Assembly (NCBI RefSeq): GCF_017168195.1
Contig: NZ_JADNYL010000004.1
Location: 62,001 to 126,000 of the forward strand
DNA: 64,000 nt
Reading direction: 5' to 3'
From: Thalassotalea sp. G2M2-11
GTDB taxonomy: Bacteria; Pseudomonadota; Gammaproteobacteria; Enterobacterales; Alteromonadaceae
The translations under genes and the position numbers were made by a program. Below, piece after piece: positions 29,763-36,828 of this stretch (its first letter is position 1; each line of letters begins with the position of its first letter). The notes under the pieces are model-generated. The model ran no database searches, was not told the DNA's origin, and worked only from the letters and a program-made list of their open reading frames with translations.

Positions 29763-30755
29763 TCATCCCTGGCCTGACTTAAGCTCATTCCGTGTGATGA
29801 CCGCACTTTCTTTCAATTGATTAAGCTTAGATTGCCAAGCATTCTGCCTTGCATTGTTAAGCGCTAATGTCCCGGCTCTTTTTTCTACTTCACTGAATTC
29901 ATGGACAATGGCGGGCTTGCGATCGACAAGCTTAAAAATCCCAACACCTTCAAGTAGCACTATCGGTTTGGTAAACTCGCCGATATTTATGTTGGCAAGT
30001 GACTCTTCCACTTTGTTAGCAATCATCCCTTTATGTACATATCCCATGTCCCCTCCTTGATCAGCGGTGACATCTGTTGAATGTAATTGGGCTAGTTCAG
30101 CAAAATTTGCGCCTGCTTCTAACTTGTCATAAATATTATTCGCTTGCTCTTCTACTGCTTGCCAAACAAAACCACCGGCACTTGGAGATACATTAATTAA
30201 AATAACGGCAACATGATTTTGTGGTGGTTGGGTGAATTGCTCTAAGTTGTTGCGGTAATAGTCTTGGATTTGCGCGTTTGATAAGGCAACGGAGTCTTTT
30301 ATAAAGTCTTGATATTTTGCAGACAAGTCTGCGACTTCAAGCAACTCTCGGTATAAAGGAAGAAACTTAAGTCTGGCTGTTTGCCATTGCTCTGAATCTT
30401 TAAACTGTTCATCATATGCTGATAGCTTGCGTTCAATTGCCTGACTGTCACTTTTAAGGCCTTCAGCTTTTGCAGCTTGGGCGATTAAAAAACGTTCTAT
30501 TAATAGCTCGCCAGCTTCTTGTTGAAATGATGTTTCTTCGCCTTCTGGTGGTTTACCATGATAAAAGCGGGCTCGTTTTTGCTGGTAAATAAACTCTCTT
30601 AGTTGGGCTTCAACTATGCGGCTGTTGTTTACTTGAGCAAACTCTTGTTCATAAAGTGCCGAATACTGTTCAGCGCCATCGTCTGATTTTGCTGATAATG
30701 GTAAGGAAAACAGCATAACCATTATCAAAGGAAAAGATACAGAGAATTTCTTCAT
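29763..30755 (-). CDS. Periplasmic parvulin-type peptidyl-prolyl isomerase (PpiC/SurA-like)
   Basis: 330 residues with a signal peptide (MVMLFSLPLSAKSDD). An N-terminal helical chaperone region (~30-165, including QQEAGELLIERFLIAQAAKAEG) precedes a parvulin domain (~170-290: HVAVILINVSPSAGG, ANFAELAQLHSTD, GGDMGYVHKGMI, IGEFTKPIVLLEGVGIFKL). Proteins of this type help fold outer-membrane barrels and are often encoded beside multiheme cytochromes in electron-transfer clusters of Desulfuromonadota. It precedes the beta-barrel gene by 31 bases, in one operon. Its likely clients are that barrel and/or the neighbouring extracellular cytochromes. A strong hairpin terminator separates it from the tetraheme gene upstream. 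Confidence 0.9.
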   Translation of the reverse strand: MKKFSVSFPLIMVMLFSLPLSAKSDDGAEQYSALYEQEFAQVNNSRIVEAQLREFIYQQKRARFYHGKPPEGEETSFQQEAGELLIERFLIAQAAKAEGLKSDSQAIERKLSAYDEQFKDSEQWQTARLKFLPLYRELLEVADLSAKYQDFIKDSVALSNAQIQDYYRNNLEQFTQPPQNHVAVILINVSPSAGGFVWQAVEEQANNIYDKLEAGANFAELAQLHSTDVTADQGGDMGYVHKGMIANKVEESLANINIGEFTKPIVLLEGVGIFKLVDRKPAIVHEFSEVEKRAGTLALNNARQNAWQSKLNQLKESAVITRNELKSGQG

Positions 30756-30846
30756 TTATTACATCTCTCATTAGCTACTATGTTCGACTTAACAATTACA
30801 TAAACAGCAATGATACATTCACATAGCTTCTAGAAATTAAAGTAAA

Positions 30847-30878
30847 AACGCATAAATCATCATGATGATTTATGCGTT
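30847..30878 (-). terminator. Perfect 16-bp inverted repeat with T tract after the tetraheme gene
   Basis: AACGCATAAATCATCA is followed immediately by its exact reverse complement. On the minus strand TTTTT follows the stem. It lies 12 bases after the tetraheme stop and before the PPIase operon, so it should make the tetraheme mRNA largely monocistronic or reduce readthrough into the barrel genes. Confidence 0.8.
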
Positions 30879-30889
30879 AAACCGTCTAG

Positions 30890-31720
30890 TTACTTCGTAT
30901 GGCATGCTAAACAAACATCACTGTTGGTATTTGCAATGCGTAAGAAGGTAGGGTTTGAACCTGCAACATCTTCTACGTGAGGATCATGACAACTTGCACA
31001 CTCAACAAAGGGTTCGTTTTCTCCGGCAAGTGCGCCGCCTTGCCAATCCGTGGTATTACGGGTATACAGCGGTAAATCTGTTTTTTCACGGCCGGCATTT
31101 TTACCAGTTTCGACATACCATACTGGGGTTGAGTTAATCGTGACTTTAGTCGGAGCTTTAAAGTCCTTGTCAGCTGCGGTTGAAGGAGTACCCCCTGCAT
31201 TTGTGTAACCACCACCTGCATATTGAATACCAATAGGGTGATCATTGGTTAAATCTTTTGCTAGGTTAGCAATACCTGCAGGCATCAAGCCGTCAACTCC
31301 AGCTCCTGTCCATGTGCCAGCTAATCTTGCTCCTGCTGCGTTATAACCCCCTGAACCAGGTTGGTTGATCATAACGTCCATTGCTTGTGTACCATCATGA
31401 CATGATAAGCAAGCAACAGATACGGAACCAACTTTAGCGATGCCGCCGTCTAGTGTTGAGGTTCCCAACGTGTCGTAGGTTGTAAAACCGGTATCGTCAA
31501 TCTTTTTATTCCATAGAGGAACAGCTGCGGCCGTATCAGAACCATGTGGCGTGTGACAAAACACACATACTTCACCTGTACCATCCATATTGTTTGCACC
31601 TGTGCCTGTTGAGCCTAGGTTATGTTTGGTATTTTTTACACCTGCAATTGCTCCGCTGCCAGTGAGTAAACTTCCGGCGATAATACCGGCGAGTAATATT
31701 GCTTTACTAGTAGATTTCAT
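30890..31720 (-). CDS. Tetraheme c-type cytochrome, candidate filament/extracellular cytochrome
   Basis: 276 residues with a signal peptide (AILLAGIIAGSLLTGSGAIAG). Four heme motifs: CVFCH (52-56), CLSCH (104-108), CASCH (241-245) and CLACH (270-274), the last four residues from the C-terminus. Exactly four His lie outside these motifs: His33, His59 (CHTPHG), His161 (NDHPIG) and His248 (CHDPHV), matching four bis-His hemes. The long Gly/Thr/Asn-rich segments between hemes, CHTPHG, and a heme at the extreme C-terminus recall OmcS/OmcE-type nanowire cytochromes and related doubled-CXXCH proteins. It has its own sigma54-like promoter and strong terminator, as expected for an abundant product. 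Filament formation is inference; a soluble periplasmic tetraheme shuttle is the alternative. Confidence 0.88.
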   Translation of the reverse strand: MKSTSKAILLAGIIAGSLLTGSGAIAGVKNTKHNLGSTGTGANNMDGTGEVCVFCHTPHGSDTAAAVPLWNKKIDDTGFTTYDTLGTSTLDGGIAKVGSVSVACLSCHDGTQAMDVMINQPGSGGYNAAGARLAGTWTGAGVDGLMPAGIANLAKDLTNDHPIGIQYAGGGYTNAGGTPSTAADKDFKAPTKVTINSTPVWYVETGKNAGREKTDLPLYTRNTTDWQGGALAGENEPFVECASCHDPHVEDVAGSNPTFLRIANTNSDVCLACHTK

Positions 31721-31801
31721 GTCGTTGCCCTTCTCTTTTTCTACTTAATAATCCATCACCATTGATAAACTTGTGTTGTTGTTTTTGTTCTGCCTTAACT
31801 T

Positions 31802-31818
31802 TGCAGCTAGTGTGCCAA
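31802..31818 (-). promoter_or_regulatory. Sigma54-like promoter TTGGCACACTAGCTGCA
   Basis: A near-consensus -24 (TTGGCAC) and -12 (TGCA) with GG-N10-GC spacing, 82 bases before the tetraheme start. Upstream of it the 404-base gap 31721-32124 holds several inverted repeats, including AAACCACAAAAA at 31827 with its complement at 31882, that may bind the activator or bending proteins. Confidence 0.7.
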
Positions 31819-31961
31819 GATAATAAAAACCACAAAAAAAGTAAGAGATATTAAAAATTCCTTATATAACAATGTGTTATGTTTTTGTGGTTTGATGTTA
31901 AATAGTATTGATTAGCATTAACTCATGTTATCAAAAGAGATAAGATTAAATTGATAAAGCG

Positions 31962-32000
31962 CTAGTCTTAAAAATAAGACTAGGTTCTCAATTCTGAGAA
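31962..32000. promoter_or_regulatory. Two adjacent palindromes upstream of the tetraheme promoter (candidate enhancer)
   Basis: CTAGTCTTA-AAAA-TAAGACTAG (31962-31983) and TTCTCA-ATTC-TGAGAA (31985-32000) lie next to each other, about 145-180 bases upstream of the -24 element. That is a usual distance for an NtrC-type activator site. A related TTCTC-N6-GAGAA occurs upstream of another sigma54-like promoter at 61189. Confidence 0.4.
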
Positions 32001-32055
32001 ATGTGAAAAGCTTTTGATGGCCTAATAAATGCCGAGCTGGCGATGAATTACAATT

Positions 32056-32089
32056 GTGTGATTCATCATAAGGGGTTGATGAATCACAC
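32056..32089 (-). terminator. 13-bp stem-loop after the propeller operon
   Basis: GTGTGATTCATCA pairs with TGATGAATCACAC across an eight-base loop, 36 bases after the stop of the 402-residue propeller gene. No T tract follows, so it may act as an mRNA 3' end stabiliser or a weak terminator. Confidence 0.55.
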
Positions 32090-32124
32090 GTAACATCTAT
32101 GGATGGGCGCAGAAGGGTATCAGA

Positions 32125-33333
32125 TTAATGATCAAAGCCTTTGATACGGGCAACGCCGCCAAAACTGCCAATCCACAAGGTACCATCGTCTTGTATATCC
32201 ATAGAGAAAATCGCATCGGCAAACAAGCCGTCCTCTGTGGTATATAAAGTGAACTGGTTACTATTGGGAGATTTTTTCGCTAACCCTTTACTTGTGCCTA
32301 TCCATAAAGTGCCATTATCATCCATGGTTAACATGAATATATGGTTTGAGGGTAAACCATCGAGGTGGGTATAAACCTGCCAGTTCTCACCATCAAAGTA
32401 ATTTAATCCACCACCCCAAGTGCCAACCCATACAGCGCCATTGTCAGTGACAGCCATAGATACAATGTAATTAGGGTTATAAGCTGTATTCACTCCGGTT
32501 AACCCTTGTTCTACTTTTTGTTTTGCATGGTGGCTAGAATATTTTGCCGGATCACGCTTAAATGGGTTAAAGTCTTTGACTAACTCATATTTGGCACCTA
32601 AACCATCTTCATGTTGCCAATTTGTCCATTGTTTATCTTGGTATCGGGCTAGTCCACCTTCGGTTGCTAACCAAATATCACCATTATTGCCTTCTGCTAA
32701 CCCGTATATCCAGTCATTAGGTACTCCACCATCAGTATTTTTTACAGTAAACAATTGCCATGCTTTAGGGTTGTCTAATTGTCCGTCGATGATTCTATTG
32801 ACACCGGTCCATGTTGCAATCCAGATATCACCATTTTTGGCTGTTAACAAGTCATAAACAAAAGCATCGCCTAGTCCGTTTGGTACATTATAGCGAGACC
32901 ATGCTCCAGTTGTTTCATTGAGAACAGACAGTCCTCCGCCATAGGTGCCAACCGCAATCCTATTGTCATCAAGCCTACTTACATGAAAAACCCCATTGGC
33001 AAGTAAGCCATTACGGACATTAAAGTGTTGGTAATCTTCCGTTTCAAGGTTATAACGAACCAGCCCACCCGATGTGCCAACCCACATCAATTTACCATCA
33101 GCAAATATTGATTTTACATTACGATTACCCACATTAAAGTGAACAAATTTGCTTTTTGGTTTTAGCTGATTTTTATTCTCAACTTGTGTAGTGTCATTGG
33201 CTGGTGAACTATCGGTATCAACAACTGCTGGTTGTGAGGATTTAGCTTCATCGGACTTTGCCGCGTTATCCTGCCAGAGATAAAAAGTTAATGCGGCCAC
33301 AGACAAGGCAATAATTAGAAGTAATCTATTCAT
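32125..33333 (-). CDS. Exported Reg_prop beta-propeller protein
   Basis: 402 residues. An N-terminal hydrophobic segment (LLLIIALSVAALTFYLW) serves as signal or anchor, followed by a Ser/Asp/Lys linker and then seven or so blades of the two-component-regulator-propeller (Reg_prop) type: MWVGTSGGLVRYNLE, IAVGTYGGGLSVLNE, IWIATWTGVNR, IWLATEGGLARYQD, VWVGTWGGGLNYFDG, LWIGTSKGLAKK, LWIGSFGGVARI. It has no kinase or HTH, so it is only the sensor-like propeller. It is a paralog of the next upstream gene, nine bases away; an extra loop of about 35 residues (near YSSHHAKQKVEQGLTG) separates blades four and five in both. It could bind ligands or proteins at the outer membrane beside the cytochromes. 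Confidence 0.85.
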   Translation of the reverse strand: MNRLLLIIALSVAALTFYLWQDNAAKSDEAKSSQPAVVDTDSSPANDTTQVENKNQLKPKSKFVHFNVGNRNVKSIFADGKLMWVGTSGGLVRYNLETEDYQHFNVRNGLLANGVFHVSRLDDNRIAVGTYGGGLSVLNETTGAWSRYNVPNGLGDAFVYDLLTAKNGDIWIATWTGVNRIIDGQLDNPKAWQLFTVKNTDGGVPNDWIYGLAEGNNGDIWLATEGGLARYQDKQWTNWQHEDGLGAKYELVKDFNPFKRDPAKYSSHHAKQKVEQGLTGVNTAYNPNYIVSMAVTDNGAVWVGTWGGGLNYFDGENWQVYTHLDGLPSNHIFMLTMDDNGTLWIGTSKGLAKKSPNSNQFTLYTTEDGLFADAIFSMDIQDDGTLWIGSFGGVARIKGFDH

Positions 33334-33341
33334 AATGAACC

Positions 33342-34424
33342 TTATTGTTTAATCATGAGGGGAGTAAGCTGGCTCACACCGCTTCGGGTGCCTACCCAAA
33401 CAGCACCATCTGGTGATTCAACAATGGAATAGACATCATTATTAAGTAGCCCATTGCGGACATTAAAAGTTTGCCAGTTTATCCCATCGTAGCGAGACAC
33501 TCCGCCATTAGTGCCGAACCACATAGCACCGTCTGATGCCTGCATAATTGAATAGACGATGTTACCTGCTAAACCATCTTTAACACTCAGGTTTGACCAT
33601 TTACCTTGTTGAAATCGTCCAACGCCAGCTCCCCAGGTGCCTGCCCATACGGCATTATCACGGCTATCGATTTTAATGGAAAAAACATAACTTGGGTTAT
33701 AGGTCGCTTTTCCTCCAGCAAGGATACCAAGATCATGTCTTGAACGCGTACCTAGACCGGTATTTTTACTGAAAGGAAGACCATTTTCATTCGCTATACC
33801 TAAACCATCATCATGGTTCCATGATTGCCAGTGCTGACCATCGAAACGGGTAACGCCACCTTCTGTGCCAAACCAAATAGTGCCATTTTCTTCAATATCG
33901 ATACCATAGACCCATTCATTGATAAGCTCTTTGACATACGTTTTAAACTCAAGCGTTTGTCGATTAACATGATTAACACCGGCCCATGTTCCTACCCATA
34001 AACTACCATCCGGGTGATTGGCAAACGCATATACCCAATAGTCCGCTAATCCATGTAAAGGAAAGAATGTCTTCCATTCTCCATCTTTATAGCGAGACAT
34101 GCCGCCAGCATTTGTGCCAAACCATTTATAACCATCTTTGTCGACTGTGATAGCAAAAACATACTCATTAGCTAAGCCATGCTCACGGGTAAAGGTTGAT
34201 TTTAAATCACCACTGATATAATCAACTTGATGAACCCCCATGGATGTTCCCACCCATAATGATTGCTTTTTCGGTTCAACGGCTAAAGAACGTACAAATG
34301 CATTATCACCAACATTAAAGCTGTTTTTTACCTCGTAGATGACAACATCCTGAACAGGCTCTTTACAAGCCCCAAGCAACAAGATGATGAAAGATAAGGT
34401 GAGGAATTGGTAGTAGGATTTCAT
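33342..34424 (-). CDS. Reg_prop beta-propeller lipoprotein
   Basis: 360 residues with a lipoprotein signal ending ILLLGAC (Cys at about residue 20). The blades repeat the pattern LWVGTSMGVHQVDY, KWFGTNAGGMSRYKDGEW, LWVGTWAGVNHVNR, IWFGTEGGVTRFDGQHW, VWAGTWGAGVGRFQQGKW, MWFGTNGGVSRYDGINW and VWVGTRSGVSQL, a seven-bladed propeller of the Reg_prop class with no signalling output. Its start overlaps the stop of the monoheme cytochrome gene (TAATG), so the two are translationally coupled. With the adjacent paralog it likely arose by tandem duplication. The strict pairing with a small cytochrome hints at a complex of propeller and heme protein at the membrane. Confidence 0.87.
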   Translation of the reverse strand: MKSYYQFLTLSFIILLLGACKEPVQDVVIYEVKNSFNVGDNAFVRSLAVEPKKQSLWVGTSMGVHQVDYISGDLKSTFTREHGLANEYVFAITVDKDGYKWFGTNAGGMSRYKDGEWKTFFPLHGLADYWVYAFANHPDGSLWVGTWAGVNHVNRQTLEFKTYVKELINEWVYGIDIEENGTIWFGTEGGVTRFDGQHWQSWNHDDGLGIANENGLPFSKNTGLGTRSRHDLGILAGGKATYNPSYVFSIKIDSRDNAVWAGTWGAGVGRFQQGKWSNLSVKDGLAGNIVYSIMQASDGAMWFGTNGGVSRYDGINWQTFNVRNGLLNNDVYSIVESPDGAVWVGTRSGVSQLTPLMIKQ

Positions 34425-34735
34425 TATCTCAGCACCCTTAAGTAGGCGATCAAATCAATGATCTCAGCATCACGAAGCAAACCGCTGTATGCTGGACATG
34501 TTTTACCACCATGTTTGATGCGTTGAACTAAAGCGCTATCACTGACACGTAGTCCTTCTTTTTTTGAAAAATTTGCTGCTCTTGGTAACGTTGGTTTGCC
34601 ATTAAGGCCATGGCACTGGGCACAATTTTCTTGGTAATATTTTTTTCCCGTTTTGGCATTGCCGGCATACACAGACGTCGAAGCTATCAGGCTAAGCAGC
34701 AAAACTAGGAAGTATGTTATTAAAATTTTCATCAT
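34424..34735 (-). CDS. Small monoheme class I cytochrome c with Cys in the distal-ligand position
   Basis: 103 residues with a signal peptide (LVLLLSLIASTSVYA). CAQCH binds the heme (Cys38, Cys41, His42). In class I cytochromes a Met-Pro-Ala-Tyr/Phe motif normally supplies the distal ligand; here the equivalent site reads KTCPAYSGLL, so Cys80 replaces Met, and the mature protein contains no Met at all. His75 is another candidate ligand. The usual C-terminal helix is present (DAEIIDLIAYLRVL). The codon at Cys80 is TGT. It is coupled to the propeller lipoprotein gene and follows a Sel1-repeat gene, under a sigma54-like promoter. Confidence 0.88.
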   Translation of the reverse strand: MMKILITYFLVLLLSLIASTSVYAGNAKTGKKYYQENCAQCHGLNGKPTLPRAANFSKKEGLRVSDSALVQRIKHGGKTCPAYSGLLRDAEIIDLIAYLRVLR

Positions 34736-34754
34736 TTATGATTTCTTTAATCGG

Positions 34755-35429
34755 TTAATATTGGTCTACATTCATTTTTGCGACACTATCTTCTTTTCGT
34801 TGCTTAGAAGCTTTGTCTAACATTGCTTTTAGATCTTTTACTTTTTGTTGGTTGATCGCCAAACCTAGTTCACCATTTTTATATGCGCTAATAAGCCGGT
34901 ATGTTGCGGTAGAGTAACCCTTGTCACTCGCTTGCTGATAATATTCGAGTGCTTTAGCATTATTTTTTTTCAAGCCAAGAGAGCCTTCTTCATGGGCTTT
35001 AGCCAACGTAACAAAAGCAGGAAAGTAATCTTGGGCAATGGACTTTTCAAGTAACTCTACAGCTTTGCCATCATTTTTTTCCACTAAAGTGCCTTGCCCA
35101 TATATAGTCGCTAATTCATATTGGGCTAATCCTTCGTTAAGGTCAGCAGCGGCTGTTAATAAAGGCAGAGCCAATTCATTTTCACCTGAACGAATATATA
35201 TATAACCTAACATTGCCTTAGCATGGGCATGCCCTTCTTTTGCGGCTTTTGAAAGCCAGGTTATAGCGTCCATCAAGTCATCTTTTCGGTGAGCAGTTAA
35301 ACCTTTACTTACCCAAATTTGTACCTGATCAGTTTCCTTTAATGAGGCTTCATGTTCGACAGTTGTCTGTGCTAATGAAAAGTTACTTGCCCCAATTAAG
35401 AAGCAGAACATCATTTTGCAAAGTTTCAT
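34755..35429 (-). CDS. Exported Sel1-like repeat protein
   Basis: 224 residues with a signal peptide (MMFCFLIGASNFSLAQ). Four to five Sel1/TPR-like helical repeats are visible: ITWLSKAAKEGHAHAKAMLG, LPLLTAAADLNEGLAQYELA, VELLEKSIAQDYFPAFVTLA and LEYYQQASDKGYSTATYRLI, with GQG/EEG turns. Sel1 proteins act as protein-protein scaffolds. It is the first gene of the four-gene unit Sel1 - monoheme cytochrome - two propellers, and a sigma54-like promoter lies 49 bases upstream at the end of the response regulator gene. A periplasmic assembly role for the electron-transfer complex is inferred. Confidence 0.85.
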   Translation of the reverse strand: MKLCKMMFCFLIGASNFSLAQTTVEHEASLKETDQVQIWVSKGLTAHRKDDLMDAITWLSKAAKEGHAHAKAMLGYIYIRSGENELALPLLTAAADLNEGLAQYELATIYGQGTLVEKNDGKAVELLEKSIAQDYFPAFVTLAKAHEEGSLGLKKNNAKALEYYQQASDKGYSTATYRLISAYKNGELGLAINQQKVKDLKAMLDKASKQRKEDSVAKMNVDQY

Positions 35430-35477
35430 TATTTACTCCTATTAGTGAAGATTTTCACGAGAATTAAATATTGTCTA

Positions 35478-35494
35478 AGCAAAAATCGTGCTAC
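35478..35494 (-). promoter_or_regulatory. Sigma54-like promoter GTAGCACGATTTTTGCT
   Basis: Matches the TGGCACG-N4-TTGCW consensus except A for the first G of the -24 GG. It overlaps the stop codon of the NtrC-type regulator gene and reads into the Sel1/cytochrome/propeller unit 49 bases away. Confidence 0.5.
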
Positions 35495-36828
35495 TCATCA
35501 AGTTTTCGGTATAAACTAGATAAGCCCAACCCCAAACGCTCTGCCGCTATTCGTCTATCACCATTTGCAACATTCAGGGCTTTTTTGATCACTTCCTGCT
35601 CAAAGTCCTGTACTTGTTCACGTAACGTTTTGACACCTGTTTGAATATTCTTTTGATTTAATAATTGATTAGGTAAGTCTGTTGTCCTGATCATATTGTC
35701 ATCGGCAAGGATCATGGCCCGAGCAATGGTATTTTCTAACTCCCTGATATTGCCAGGATAAGAGTAATTTTCAATGAGTTCCAGGGCTTCTTGTTCAATT
35801 TCATAAGCTTGATTAAGGCCCATTTTTTTTCTTTCTGATTGAATGAAAAATTTGACCAATAACTGAATATCTTCCTTTCTCTCTCTTATTGGCGGTAAAT
35901 CGATATTGAATATGTTTAAGCGAAAATATAAATCCTCTCTAAACTTTCCTTCTTTGACCATTTGTTGTAAATCACGGTTGGTTGCAGCAATTATCCTAGC
36001 ATCAATATCAACAAAGCGTTCACTGCCAACCGGACGTGCCCTTTTATCTTCAAGTACATGGAGCAGTTTTACTTGTAGGTGTAATGGTAATTCTCCTATT
36101 TCATCGAGAAAGATGGTGCCGCCATTGGCTTCCTCGAACAGTCCTTTTTTGGCTTTATTCGCGCCGGTAAAAGCACCTTTGGCGTGGCCAAATAATTCAC
36201 TTTCCATTAAAGCTTCGGGGATTGCACCACAGTTCACAGGAATAAAAGTGCCTGAACTTCGATGACTGTTTTGATGAATTGTCCTTGCTGTTATCCCTTT
36301 ACCCGTTCCGCTTTCACCAGTCACTAATACTGTTGAGTCGGTTTTAGCGACCTTGAGTATTAATCGGTCAACAACGTTCATGGCATCGGATACCATTTGA
36401 CATTGACTATCGCCAATGCCCATTACTAACTCTCTCAGTACTTTGTTCTCTGAACGTAAACCAATAAAATCAGAAATTTGATTTAATCGATGTACTATAT
36501 CTTCAGGTCGTAGCGGTTTGGTTAAATAATCATATGCGCCATTGCGCATCGCCTCAATTGCGGTATTAACTGAAGCAAATGCTGTCATAATAATGAACTG
36601 ACTCTCGATGCCTTTTTCTCGCGCGCGTTTGAGTAACTCAATACCGGTAAAATCAGGCATACGAACGTCACTAAAGACGACATCAAACTCTTTTTTGCTT
36701 AATGCCTGTAACGCTGATGTGCCGTCTTCGGCAACATCAATTTCACACCCTTCTCGTTCAATCACATTGGATAGAATATGCCTGATTGCAGGTTCATCAT
36801 CTACAATAAGTATTTTTAAATTTTTCAT
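35491..36828 (-). CDS. NtrC-family sigma54-dependent response regulator
   Basis: 445 residues. A receiver domain (Asp54 in DVVFSDVRMPDFTG) is followed by an AAA+ sigma54-activation domain with Walker A GESGTGKGITARTIH, an intact GAFTGA loop (GHAKGAFTGANKAKKGLF), Walker B TIFLDEIGELPL and ATNRDLQ, then a Fis-type HTH (NGDRRIAAERLGLGLSSLYR). It should oligomerize on phosphorylation and drive sigma54-RNA polymerase. Its start overlaps the stop of the adjacent kinase (ATGA), and a second kinase lies upstream. The many sigma54-like promoters before the surrounding cytochrome units make it the likely local regulator. The DNA-binding site is not known. Confidence 0.95.
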   Translation of the reverse strand: MKNLKILIVDDEPAIRHILSNVIEREGCEIDVAEDGTSALQALSKKEFDVVFSDVRMPDFTGIELLKRAREKGIESQFIIMTAFASVNTAIEAMRNGAYDYLTKPLRPEDIVHRLNQISDFIGLRSENKVLRELVMGIGDSQCQMVSDAMNVVDRLILKVAKTDSTVLVTGESGTGKGITARTIHQNSHRSSGTFIPVNCGAIPEALMESELFGHAKGAFTGANKAKKGLFEEANGGTIFLDEIGELPLHLQVKLLHVLEDKRARPVGSERFVDIDARIIAATNRDLQQMVKEGKFREDLYFRLNIFNIDLPPIRERKEDIQLLVKFFIQSERKKMGLNQAYEIEQEALELIENYSYPGNIRELENTIARAMILADDNMIRTTDLPNQLLNQKNIQTGVKTLREQVQDFEQEVIKKALNVANGDRRIAAERLGLGLSSLYRKLDE

